Source: Nereocystis luetkeana
Taxonomy: Eukaryota > Sar > Phaeophyceae > Laminariales > Laminariaceae
NCBI GenBank assembly: GCA_031213475.1
Contig: JARUPZ010000020.1
Coordinates: 3,092,975 to 3,156,974 of the forward strand
Direction of reading: 5' to 3'
Length of the DNA: 64,000 nucleotides
Within the stretch, counting starts at the first letter, position 1. Each line of letters starts with the position of its first letter. Made by a program: the position numbers and the translations under genes. Positions 10,735 through 23,600 of this stretch are shown one piece after another. Below the pieces are notes generated by a model, which was not told the origin of the DNA, did no database searches, and worked only from the letters and a program-made list of their open reading frames with translations.

Positions 10735-11390
10735 AGGGATATCCAATTACACGGGCTGGTGCTGTCATGTTCCCCCAGGGACGCCCGCTCGTACGGACTG
10801 GTGATATTTTCCCCTAGAGACGCCTGGTGGCGTGTGGCCGTTGCTATAGTTTCCTCTCCGAGGGCCGCCCGCCCAATGTGGGTTATTGCTACAGTACTGT
10901 CTCCCTTGGACGCCCAGTTTTGTGGGGTATAGCTTGCTGCCTCATTGTAACAGGGAGGCCCAATCGTACGGGATTGTGATACTGTCTCTCAGGGATGCTC
11001 GCAATTGTGAGGGCTGCTGCTATACCGTTTCCCAGGGACGCCCGATCATACATACGGGCTGATGTCACCGCCTCTCAGAGACGCTCGATCGTGTGGTGTA
11101 TTTGCTACGTAGTTGTCTTCTCAGAAACTGCAGATCGTACAAGCTCCCGCCATTTTTTGCATCCCGGGGACGGCCGATCGTGTGGGCTACTGGTGATGTC
11201 TCCTACGTGGGGACTGCCGCTCATGTTGATTGGTGCCATTGTCTCTCGGGCGTGTGCTCAATCGCGTGGGGTATTACTCTTGTCTCCTAGAGACGCTCGA
11301 ACATACGGAGTGATCCCGGTACGCTCGATCGTAATCGTATGGGCTATCCTGGTACTTCTTTGTTAGTCACCTAGGGACGCCCAATCGCAC
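10735..11390. repeat. Degenerate minisatellite upstream of gene B exon 1
   Basis: About twelve imperfect units share the core CAGGGACGCCCGATCGTACG followed by GGCTGGTGATACTGTC-like sequence, with a spacing of roughly 50-65 bp. The array stops about 100 bp before the first gene B exon. Confidence 0.7.
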
Positions 11391-11491
11391 GGTATGCCAC
11401 GCTCGGAACATTCGAAGTCCAGGACCCGCCGATCCCCCCCCCCCTCCCCCCCCCCCCCGCGCGCCCGCCGTCGCCGTTGCCTCCGGAACAG

Positions 11492-11666
11492 GCTCTCCCG
11501 CAGATGAAAGACAAGTTCTTGGCGGAGGGGAACAGCCGAGGCCTGGCAAGGAACCCGTTCGTGCACGCGGTGTTCATGCACCTGTACCAGACCACGAGAG
11601 GGCTGCGCGTCAAGGCCGATGCGGCGAGGGTGGTGGCCATGCTGGATGAGCTATTCGATCAGATAG
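11492..11666 (+). CDS. Gene B exon 1: degenerate first EF-hand and helix
   Basis: The exon is open from either of two acceptors (CCGGAACAG at 11491, or CTCTCCCGCAG at 11503, immediately before ATG) to donor ATAG|GTGGTC. The peptide includes MKDKFLAEGNSRGLARNPF, which has EF-hand-like helix-loop-helix spacing without good calcium ligands. It then runs to AMLDELFDQI and ends in phase 1 with G, which completes the first Asp of the EF loop in exon 2. A family I foldback sits 8 bp past the donor. Confidence 0.75.
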
Positions 11667-14600
11667 GTGGTCACCCCCTTTTAGGACCGCAGTCCCATGT
11701 TGGGCGCAAACTTCTTTGGTCTTAAGTGGTTCGTCCCCAAAACAGGACTGCAGTCCTAAATTACGCATTTGTTTTCTCTTTAGCGCGTAGGGACACGGTG
11801 CTCCGATTGGGAGGGCATCCCCAGTTTTCGTTGCTGCGCGTAGGGCACTCGAGCGAGCGGCGCGGGTGGCTCTGTATGTACCTCACTAGAACCAATGGAC
11901 CTTAAAACGGTTTTGTTGGTGCAAGCCTAACCACGGCGGTGCATGTGCATCTCGAAGCGAAAACGCATACTCTCGACGCTAAGCTTGCATACTACCTGGT
12001 ACGGTATTATCTTCCTGTTTTCCGCGATTTTTCGTCTTTCGAAGTGCGTATGGGTGGTCAATGTTGAAGCTCAGGGTGCATGCACATTGCCGGATTTGCA
12101 AGACGAACGGTGATAATAGTAAATAGTAAGAATGGTCATAAAAAATAAGTATAATTATAATATTACGACCACTGCTGCTATTACGGGGGGGCGGGCATAG
12201 TAAATAGGACCAAATACTGTTAGTAAAAATTTCGAAATATGTAGGTTTTTGTGTGTACCGTAGGTCCTATTAACTATGCCCCCCCCTGTAATGATGATAA
12301 TAGGTACACTACCAGGCAGGTACCTGGTACGTAATAAAAATAATAATATTTACAACAATGAGGATAATAACGACAACGCTTGCAGTAACAAAGATTAGGA
12401 TAGTCACTCGGCCGAGTGGCTCTGAGCTCCCTACCGTATCACACTGGCCGGAAATATAGCAACCAGCTCATGACTGAATTCCATATCAGACGGGGACTAT
12501 ATCTATGACCAGAGTGGTACTTTTTTTTGTTTTTTTTAGCTCATCCCATTTATTATCTTTGCCCATCTTATTTTCTCTCTCCTTCCAACTCGCTCAGATC
12601 CGGGGTCACATAGCAGGCTCCTCTCCCCCCTTCCCGCTACGGTACGTGCCTTCATTTTTATCGCGAGAAGATTTCGGCCTTTTCTTCCCTCGTCGGCTCG
12701 CATCGAATTGTGCCTACCCACGCTGCAAGGCGCTCTCAACAATTGAATCCTTTTTTATTTCAATTTTTGCAAATAAAGTCAAAGTCCGACCCACCTGGGG
12801 CTCGAACCCAGGACTCAAACAAGTAGAATTCGAGGTTAACCACTTGAACCACCGGGGCGACCGGCTATCTTATCACAGGGGGGTGATAAGATACTACACC
12901 CCCTGCCAAGAATTTCCGAGCCGATTTCCCTTAAAACGAGGGGGCACACACAATCAAACAAACGGCGGTCTTGGAAAGAGCTGGTCACCGATCGCTTTCC
13001 ATGCATTAGATCAGATGCATCGTTCGGAAATGTTGCACTCTCCACGTGCCGAGAAAATCACAGTAGGCGTTTGGCCTCGAGGGTTTGTGTTACCTTGCGT
13101 GCGTGCTAGATGGTATGTAGTGCCTCGAATGCTTTGCGAGCGATAACCCCCCCCCCCTCTATGGCCATACGACTACGGCCATGCATGAGATCGAGTACAT
13201 ATCTCCTATCGAGTACACCCCCCCCCCCCCCCCTGCCCACCATGGATAACGTTGCCAGAGAGGCGCAGCTTCACAAACCACGAGGACAGTTGTTTTCGTA
13301 TCAAAGTTGAGGCAGAAAACCGAGAAGCAGTTCCAACAACAACGACCACAACAATCATTCGCAACTGGTACGACATTCCCATACATGCGGCGCAAATATT
13401 CATGACGGTTACGCAACTGAAGCATATAGCACGTGACCAAGCCTCCCCCCCCCTCCCCCTCCCCCCTGCATAACGTGGGCGTAACATCCTTGTGGAGACA
13501 TTGAACGATGTAGAAAAGTCCCACGATGTGTCGACTACCTCTTCTCGATTCGGTACTTTTACGCTCGCATTGTGCAAGGGATGGGAGGTCTCGGCTACGC
13601 CTATTGGTGTGCTACGCCTATCAGCGTCCCTGCAAGGATGTTTTTACGCTCACACCGTCCAAGAGGTGGGGGGTCTCGGCTACCCCTGATTCCGATACAT
13701 TCGGCGCAATAACCATGACGGCAATCGATCACAATAACTGGGAACTTACTCCGATGGTTCCGCCTCACTGGTTCCTCGCGGGCATATGGGCAGACGCTCG
13801 CAGTTTTTTTCCGTGCAGCAGTGTCGCAACGAGAAAACATATTAATAGCAAGTGACTCTAGTTAGTCACCGTTGGGCAGCGAGCGGCGAGGGGCTGCCTT
13901 TTCAATCCTGACAGTGCTGTGTGTATTTCAATAAAAAACTATAAGAGTACGTCAGCTGTGAGTTCAACCGATCGGCAGATCGATCTATACTCAACTTTGC
14001 AAGCTACAGAAGTTAAAACAAGATACGAACGACACCCCTCGCAGCCTCTGTGAGGCTGCTGTTCTGTTCGAAAGTCACCTTTGCGGAAAGGCTCAGGGTT
14101 ATAGCGCGATACTTCGATCGCGCGTGCTACGGAACGTGTACTGTTTTCATCCCCGAGATACAGTAGTAGTGTTCTACGGAGTCTGGCGCATTTTTGCACG
14201 CCGCGCACCTTGCTGCCTACACACGAACCAGCGAGCGATGTGCTCTTCCTGCGGTATAACAGACAAATCGGAAAAACGGGAACGAAGCCTAAAATGAGAA
14301 CCAAGCCGTATCTCCAGAACCATGTGGTGTATCAGAGAACCAAAATGATCCTGCGAAACCCCTTGGCCAGCCCTGTGAGAGGAGCTCGTCAGAACGGTCA
14401 TGCTCCATCTCGTGCCTTCGGGTGGGCGCAAAAAGCGATATACGCTGGCTCTATTGTGATTTCTCTAGATGCTGGCTACCGCGGCGATGCCGAGGACTTC
14501 CAGCCTGAGCGACAGCTCATTCGAAGGCTGCTGTACAGCCCCACAGGACTGTCAACTTTTTTTCTTGGAGTTGTACACAATTGGTTTGCTTTCTGAAAAA

Positions 14601-17600
14601 AACCGTCCGTTCCCATTTTTCCGTTTTGTCTGTTGTATGTGTGTGCGTATGTTGGGGCAGATATAAACGGGAACGATTACGTGGACTGGGAGGAATTCAC
14701 GTCGTTCTGCATCGAGCTCGGCATGGTCAGCGGCAAGGTACGCACGTCGCCGAAGTCGGACCTAAAACAGCGCACCGCCCGCCGCAGTTTTAATGGCCTC
14801 CACGTATATATATTGAAAAACAAAACTCTACACCTCGGGTGTATACCTGCGGTATCGTATTTAAAAGCAGTAGCATTGTGTGTGTATATGCTGTGCAGGC
14901 AGAACCCCCTTCCTGAGGCCGCGTGCCATGATAGAGGTACTCGTATTACGGGGGACCGTATCAAATAGGACCAAATTTTGTGAGTAAAAATGGGGAAACA
15001 TATTAGTTTATGTGTGTACCGTAGGTCCTATTTAATATGGTTCCCCGTAATAATAGCACCTTATTATGGTACTACTACCATCGATCTGTTTTCTCAATGA
15101 CGGGGCTCCTTGACCCAAACTCGTCGGGGCTTCATTTGTGTGCCTCGGTATTTTTCGTTGAATGCGTTGCTTAGGCCGTGGGGATGTGCTCACCGCGTAC
15201 GTAGCACTTACCGCTTTCCTCCGAAATAATATTTTCGGTGAAGTACAGAGCGCTCCTTAAGGTTGTGTGTGGAAACTTTCTCAGAAAAAAAAACGTGAAG
15301 CTCTACCGAAGGACCGGTCTGAATATACAGGGGAGGCGTTCTACGATAGAGGTTCACCCTAAATGTTATGAGGCTCTTTCCATGAGGAGCTCCACACCTC
15401 ACCCGAAAAGCGACTTAATTCAGCGAAAACCAAGTTGCATTCCGACGAATAATCCCATGGGCCAAGCAGAAAATTGCGTCATTTTTATAAACCAGGTTGG
15501 TATTCCGCCGATTTTGGGTTAAATAAGGAGCCCCGTCATTCAGAACACATTTTAGCGGAGGTGTGCTACCTCTATCGTAAAACCAGTCCGGAATGAATCT
15601 GAACGGAGTGAATCCAACCTTCGCCCCCGTTTCTGGGCTCCACGTGAAACGCGCAATTTGCTGCACGGCGTTAAAAAGAGACAGATACCACAAACGAAAA
15701 AAGAAAAAAGGGAAAAGAACAACCGTTCACGGCGATGTACTTTGAATTTTTTCGTTTCCGACGTTCGTTCCTCTTTTTTGAGCCCCATACATACCCTCGC
15801 GAAAATCTGCTACCATCTTTTCACAGAAACACCCCGTTCACGTAAACCCCCGAGGTACATATTTATTTGCGAAACACCAACCACGCAGCTCAGCTCGAAA
15901 AGGTGAGTACCAGGTATGGCTCACAGCTGACGTCTTTGTGTTTAGTTCTGAAAAGCTTGGGATTCCAAAGATAAAAGGTGTTGGTTATCAGGTACATATA
16001 TATGTATATATATACATATAAAGTTCAAAAACAGCAGCTAGCTGTGAGATCGAAGATTCGGTCGAAACTCATCTTTTACAAGCTGTTTGCGATACGTCTC
16101 GATCGCGCGTACTACGGGTGTTTTACGGTTTTGTGCAAGATATCTATATATCTATCTGCATCTATATATATATCTATATATATATATAGTGTTTCAGGTG
16201 AGAAGCTCCGTTTGGCAACAAAAAAAAACAAAATGCCCATAATATCGCGGCACGCGCCCCCCCAAAACGGGGCGCTTAGCCCTTTTAAGGCTGCAGTCTC
16301 ATTGTGGGGGACAACGTACTTGGAAACTGACGGGTTCGTCCCCAAAACATGAATGTAGTCCTACAAGAGGGTTAACACCTGAAATCATATACCTGGTATT
16401 CAATAGGACGCGAGTCGGTCAGGGAAGGAAGGGAAAGTGTTGGAGTCTTCTCGCGCTGAAAAGGCAAGGCGCCTACCACAGTTGGGGATGGGGATGGGGG
16501 GGCCGGGGGGGGGGTACTCGATAGGAGATATGCACTCGATCTCATGCATGGCTGTAGTCGTTCGGCCATAGACCCTCGCATCCCTAAAATGCCGGGACGG
16601 AGCATGTCGGGTTTTCACCGACCACCAGGCAGATATTGCTTGCACCAAGCGCGGAGCGCCGTGAGGTGTCTGGCGAGTCGCATGAAGGGTAAGCTGCATC
16701 CTGCTAAGAACCGCTTGTGAGGCGGACTTGCATGTGGATGGCAGCTTCAAGGAGTTGATTTAATTTCCGGTGTAGGCACTTCCAGAGGCAGCAATGGGAG
16801 TACTATGTAACTGCCTCTTGGGTGCCTTACCATACACACTATTGTACGTGGTACGATCATTCCCAATTGTGCGGAGTAAAGGTTCTTTACCTCGCACAAA
16901 CATGGATGACAGCTTCAATGAGTTGATTTTAATTTCCGTCGTAGGCCTTTCCAGAGACAGCCGTGGGAGTACTATGTAACTGCCTCTTGGGTGCCATATG
17001 TCGGGGATACGCATCATGTGCATAAGTATCTGTAGCATCATGTCACGCATTCCCTCTGTCTTCGATTGCAGCAACACAGCAAGAATGGTCTGTGTGTAAT
17101 TAATGTGCTGAGATATATATGCGTAGCACGCTGTAGTTGATGTCCAGTAGACACACATCATGTGGATACTGCCTTCTGGTAGTCCGTGTGAGTAGGACGA
17201 TTTTTAGAACAGTTTCTAGAGCAGTTTCTGGAACAAATTCTAGAAAAATGTAACACTACGTGATGCGATCATTCCCACTTGTTTGGAGCAAAGATTGTTC
17301 ACCTCGCACAAACGATCTAACTCGACGACCAGCTGTGACCGACCGCCAAAAAAAAAAAAAGGGAAAAAAAAAGCGATACCATGGTTGTCTAGCTCAAGTA
17401 GTGAGCGGCATATTTTACAGTATCATTGTCAACCGACGCCAACCCAAACTATACAATAGGGAGGGGGGCAGCCTACAGCCTCTTCTGCGTGAGCCCAGCT
17501 CTGAGTTACGACGAGGGAGGGAGCAGGAAAAAGAGGGACGGAGGTATATCAATCGTAGATAGGATGGAATAACTTCTGAGCTAAACCAAATTGAAACCAC

Positions 17601-20600
17601 AGTACTGCTGCAGTCTACAAGAACAACAACGTCTCGATCCCAGTCGCCACCATCTCAGCCGCCGTCGGTCCTTCTTCGTCGGCCGGAAACTCGTCTGGAA
17701 ATGCCTTGCCACAGGGTACCAACAACGCCGCCTTCCAGCCGGACGACTTCAGCATAGAGTACCAGCCTGTGGCCACTCCCGCGATGTTCTCGCCGGGCGG
17801 CGGGGGTGGCGGTGGGGGCAGACATGGAGGGGGCTTGGTCAAACCAGAAGAGTGAGACGCGTCAGTCACATCGGGAGTGCCGGGGGGGGGGGTCGAGCAT
17901 TTACCATTTTAGGTGGAAATACAGGGAGTTTTTTAAACCTCAACATATATATGAAGACGAAACGCTCATGTTGGTTCCGTCCAGCAGGGAGGGTTTCGAT
18001 GCACGCTACGTACGATAGGAATATTTTATGCTACTACTACTGTGGTCACCCAGAAGAAACGTTTTGAGACGTATGGCCCGACGGCCCAGGTTCACATTGA
18101 ACAAACGCATTAACCCGTCTAGAGCAGCAGCCTCGTTTTGGTGGATAACCCACTCAGAATACTGTAGAGTAACAAAACCTTGGGGAGTTGTAACAGGGCC
18201 GAAGATGTAAAATAACACTTTTACATAAAATTGCAGTCCCGTTTTGGGGAAAAGCCACTCAAATTCGAAGAAGCGCGTCCCCCACAAAACGGTGCTGCAG
18301 TCATAAAAGAAGTCAAAACACAAAAAGGTGTTCCGATCACAAGGCATGCCTTGTTGGGTGGTCCCTCACTACGGCAGCATTAAGCTGTCTGGTAAAATAT
18401 GTATATATATATACCAGAGATATATATATGTATATACCAGGTATACTTCCCCCCTGACGAAGCAGGCATCTTTGACCAGAGAGGCGTTCTGCGATAGAGG
18501 TGCACCCTAGGACTCTTGGGGCTCCTATGTCTCCCTAGCGATAAACCGCGGAGTTCAACGGAGACAGACATATGGATACGACTGATGTTTGGTATCTGTA
18601 GGGCGCGCGCCTTCAATACGTAACTACAGGTATCCCCACGAACTGTCGTGGCCCTGTACCTCCTTTTGACTGGCTCCTAGTACGGAGGCCGTGGTGGGTC
18701 AGAAATGTTTTTTTTTTTCCAAAAAGTTATAAACCCCCAAATAAATGTGATAATGGCCCAGGTTGAATTTTTTGTTTCGTTTTTTTCTATTAGACACCCT
18801 TCCCATCGCCCCTAGCTACCGTCTATGTGCGAGCATGGTGCACAGTAATCGACCAGCGGCCTTCGTCTTGCTTCAAGCGTTTTTTGCAGCTAGCTGTGCT
18901 AAAGGGTTACGGCGAGGGTTCCATGCTGTGAGACCCCGTGTCGAAAATTTCGCCAATCATTAATAATAATGGTGATATTCATTCATAGATAGGTATCAAA
19001 TGGCGTTGGAGCGTTTCTCACTTTCGCGGCAACGTCGGTGAAGTTGATTCCAACCACACCATCTTGGTACCCCGACCGAAGTTTTGGTCAGACGCGGGCC
19101 AATGTCGTCGGGGCTCCTCGCTTGCGGAGGGGCGCTGTAGCTGTTCCCGAAAACAATTTTTGAGACTAAATAAATTGGACGCTTGGCCTCTTAGCTCGGC
19201 CTGTCTGTCGTAAACCTATTGTTCGAAAAACATAGAAATATAAGAAAATAGATTAATAATGATAATATGGCACGCCTTACGTATTGAGGAGTAGTTAGCT
19301 CCTCAGTTGGGGAGCATATTATTGATATTAATAGTCAGTCAGAAATATTGCCTCAGAAGAAGGCAAACACACGGCCTCGCACCCCTATTATCTTACTTAG
19401 CACTCGTCTTTTTCTTCTTGTTCTTTTTGTTCCTACACGCTCACAGAGTCATTTCAGCAGCGCGGTTGGTTCCCGTGTTCTAGACCACCCGGTTTAAGGG
19501 TCGATCTTAACGAGGAGTGTTGTTCAGTCTTTTTCGGTGTTTTCCCGAAAATTTAGTCTTTTCCTACTGGAAAACACCAATGAAATACCGAATTTTCGGA
19601 AAAACACTGAAAAAAAAACTGAAAAAACAGCCCTCGTTAAGATCCACCCTAAGGCTCCATAATATTAATAGTAGAGATCAGACCAGTTCAAAACATCGGC
19701 TCAACCACGAGACGAAAGTAGCTTGGAGTCGACGTGGGATCGCTTTGTTCAGTAGTAGTAATGAAAAATAAGACCGAACCGGAGAGAAGAGTACGTGAGT
19801 TCCCTTAAGGTCACGGGGTGGTCTTCAATTAATTGGGGGAAGCTACTGCAACAAGAGTACATACTTGCTTGGAGCTAGTGTGGGCTCATGTTTTCAGCAC
19901 CTAAGGGAAAACCAAGCCTTTTCGGGATCACGGGGATATATATACAGATAACGACAATGAGCTAATGTTATTCTTACGAACAACAACGAAACCAACAGCA
20001 CCTCCTAGGCGCACGCTACGTACGGTATAGGGGTGTATATACCTGCATTTTTTTCCGAGCCTGTACTTACTTGCTGTTCCCCCCTTCCTTCCGAAACAGG
20101 CTTTTAAGCAAAGACGACCAATTTCACCTACTACTACTACCTCGAGAAGCTATCATTCCCATGGCTTGAGCAGGTCTGGAACGAAAACGGTTTGTAGGTG
20201 GAAAAAATATGACGACATACGTTCTTATTGGGTATTTCCTCGGTGCCCTTAATGAAGCCAACCAGTCAGAAATATTTAGAGCTGCGCACTGGCACAGTAC
20301 GATGTACTGGCAGTACCTTCGTCAGTGGTTTTTATGCTACGTACGCCCAAGAAACATGCCGTGGTACAGTACGGATACCCAACCGGGAGGAGAGGGGAGA
20401 GAGGAGGCACATTTTACCTGCGCAATCCAGTACGCTGATTGTTTTTTACGACAGCATAATCGCTACTGACCGAGCCAGTCGGTGCCCAGCCCAAAAAGCA
20501 TTGCCTCATAATAAGGAAAAATAGTGCTCAACAACCCTCTCGTAGAACACGTCGCTACGACCATACAAATAAATGGTTGCTATGAATAATACAATTTGCC

Positions 20601-23600
20601 GCTCGTGACTGACTCTTCTTATTTATCTGTCTCTAACCTTGTGACTTCCTGTGGCGTATTCTGCGCTTGTTCCTGTGTGGCACAGCCTCATGAGTGGTCC
20701 TGGTGTGGCGTTCATGACGTATGTACCAGAGCTGAAGCTGATCTACTACGCCGATACGGGCTCCAACATCTTGAAGGTATTTATTTATAAAAAAAAGCAG
20801 ATCGGCCTTGTACAATAGGTTTCCTTTCGTTTCAGGGGGTTTCTTCCTTCAGGAATGTTTTGAGATATCAACGTTGAAGCTCATGCTGCACATTGTCAGA
20901 TAGATAGCAAGCGATATGATAATAATCAGGGCAACACTCTTCTTGCCTTCGAGGGTATGGCCAGGGTCTTGAAAGTATCTACGACTGCGATTATTCGGTG
21001 GGAATCGATGCTCTTCCCGAGATAGATGTGTTAGTATGTTGATGCTGACCCCCCATGTAAATCGTTTATACGTACAGGTACTAAAATGGCAAGGATGGCC
21101 GATATCTTGAAGAGGTCATATGTTTTAATTTTTCAAGCCTTAGGGGCGTCTGACGAACACCTTATTAAGAAATCTACCACGTACCTCCGGTTGTTTTATT
21201 GTTCCCAAAGAAGAGTCTCACCAAGATTTTGAAGGTACCTACCATGTATGTAAGCTCCGTTTTCTACTCATCATATCAGGGCCCGACCCGGGGTCTATAT
21301 TCCCAGTCAAGGTGGTGCATGTTTTAGGAAGGAGTCCACTGTAGCATCTTGAAGGTGTCTACGACTTTATTTCAGGGGGTATGAGCAACATCGCGAAGTT
21401 ATCTGCCAGGTTTCGCCCAATCTTTCGTTAACGGGATTCAAAACATTACCTGGTATGTTTTTTCCTGTGCTTTTGCTTCAAGGGTCCTGACCAATATCTT
21501 CAAGGTATTCATGGTTTAGTTCCATGGAGTCTGACCAACACCTTGAAATAAGTGCAGTCAGTTGTATTCTATTTCTACAAAGGTTCCCACCAAGATCTTG
21601 AAGTTTCCTACGTACGTACCATGTACATTTTTGGGGAAGAGGTCCAATGTCGTCTCGAATGCGCCCTAGATATTTTGTGTTGTCGAGGTCTGAACAACGT
21701 CTCGAAGTTATCTCCAGGTATCGCCGTCAAATAAATGACAGCTTGTGAGAAGAGAACCGACACCTTCAGGATACCTACTGTAGGTTTTCGTTCCGAGGGG
21801 TCTGGCGAACAAAATATTGAGGGTATCCACGATTTTGTGATCAAGGGGTCTGACCAACACGTATCTGCCGGTATGGCTTGGTACCGAGGGGGGCTGAAAA
21901 ACGCGTGTTGAAGATTCCCCCCACGCTGTTGTGTGCAAGGGCTCTTGCCAGCGTCGTGAGGTTCCCACCTTTCAAGAAATGGTTTCGGCATGGAGTCCAG
22001 CAGCATCAGACAGCATACCTGGTATACACTTTTGTCCCAAGGGGCCCCGCCAACATATATATTGAAAAATCCCACCTGGACTAGTATGCGACCTGCGCTC
22101 GATTTTATTCCGAGGAGGCCGACCGTTATCTTGGAGTTATCTGCCAGGGACGTATTTCTCACCACAAGGAAGGTCCGATACCTACGTACGGTCGGTACTA
22201 ACTGCTGCTGTCTATTTTGTTTCTGGTATATATATAAATGCGGGTTCCTGCGAGCATGTTCGAGCACGAACGCTCAATGTGACATCGGTTTATTCAAATA
22301 CGTACCCGGTATGTATATACATATCGTACATACACATTGTCTGAATGAATCATGATGGCTAACGAAAAGCTGATTGATGTTGATAGTCCTATAGGTAGGG
22401 GTGGCTTTGCTTTCCCCTGTTTGTTATATTTTCTTTCGGGGAATGTTTATGAGTGATCAACGCTGAATCTACTGTATGTAGTCCAACAGGCTGCTGTAGA
22501 CCAATAGGTTTCCTTCTGCGTTCGGGTTTTCCTAGTCTGATTATTTTGTTCTTCTCTCGGAGAATCGTTTTGAGTAATCAACGTTGAAGCTACTACTACT
22601 GCGGTCCAATAGGCTACCGTAGGCCAATAGGTTTCTTTTGTGTTTTGCTTTTCCTTGATCTTCTCTCGGGTAACGTTTCTGAATCGTTCAGCGTTGAAGG
22701 GCTCTCATGCTTCACGTTGTCAGATGGTGAGCACAATAATATTAATTACTAGAATAGCACTGCACACCAGGTATATCATACCACAGTACCAGGTATGTGC
22801 ATGCATCCACGAAATTCTGGCGTATAGACGTAACCGTCAGACGATACCCTGACACCTTCCGGCAACACCGCCGCCGTCTGAACCACCCCCTGAAAGGCTT
22901 TAGACACCACCGGGAAGCCTCACCACCAGTTCGAGTTCCTTGACCCCTACTTTGTGGAAGGTCAGCACGTCACGGTGCACACGGTTGCCCACATCCCCGG
23001 GCGATACTTGGCGGCGGTGAGTACAAAACTTCAAAATAGCAACGATCTCGTCTTGCCGCACAGTACGAGACACCTAATGATACGAAAATGATTCATAGAA
23101 AGTGCAGATACTGAGATTTACAGGTAGGTGACTATAAGGGCCGATCTCAACGAGGACTGCTTTTTAGGTTTATTTCAGTATTTTCATGAAAATTCGGTAT
23201 TTATTTCTCGGTTTTTTCCTGCAGGAACACAGCCGAAATTTCGGGGAAATACTGAAAGAAACTGAAAAACACTCCTCTTTAAATTTGGGATTGATTGGTT
23301 ATTCTGACGTTGGGGTGGAACAAAACCAGTATCAAGAACCAAAATCAGTCTGGAGCAGTTTTTTTCCCCCTGTTTTTTAATAGTACAGATACTCGGAACT
23401 AACTGTAGTAGTCGAGGTTATCTTATCAATTAATTCCTATCGATTCATCCTAGAATCGTGCAACATAGATATAAGTACGATATTATTGCTGGCCCTGTGC
23501 TCTCAGCGTTCCTCAACGTTTCTTAGACGTGTGTTTTGCGTTGTTCGTGCTAACGCGAGATGAGGTTCACATCACGGGACGAAACTGCTTCATCGTGATC

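Larger units (their letters stand above)
7698..11491. other. Spacer between gene A and gene B (or 5' intron of gene B)
   Basis: It contains a perfect 90-bp duplication, two tandem family IV elements, many poly-C/G runs of 10-23 bases and a degenerate minisatellite. I see no convincing exon. Upstream exons of gene B could still be hidden here, because the start of gene B is not certain. Confidence 0.4.
17852..20685 (+). other. Gene B intron 3
   Basis: It contains a family I copy (18215-18313), a family III left-end fragment (about 18485-18540) and a family V foldback (19502-19645). No additional exon with good signals was found. Confidence 0.5.

Noticed and set aside
12786..12862. Functional tRNA gene on the minus strand
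   Set aside because: The D arm and T arm are tRNA-like, but the acceptor stem does not pair and the segment is the head of a dispersed repeat, so it is treated as a SINE.
12505..13146. 213-codon plus-strand open frame
   Set aside because: It runs through the SINE (antisense) and family IV sequence; no splice signals or protein character.
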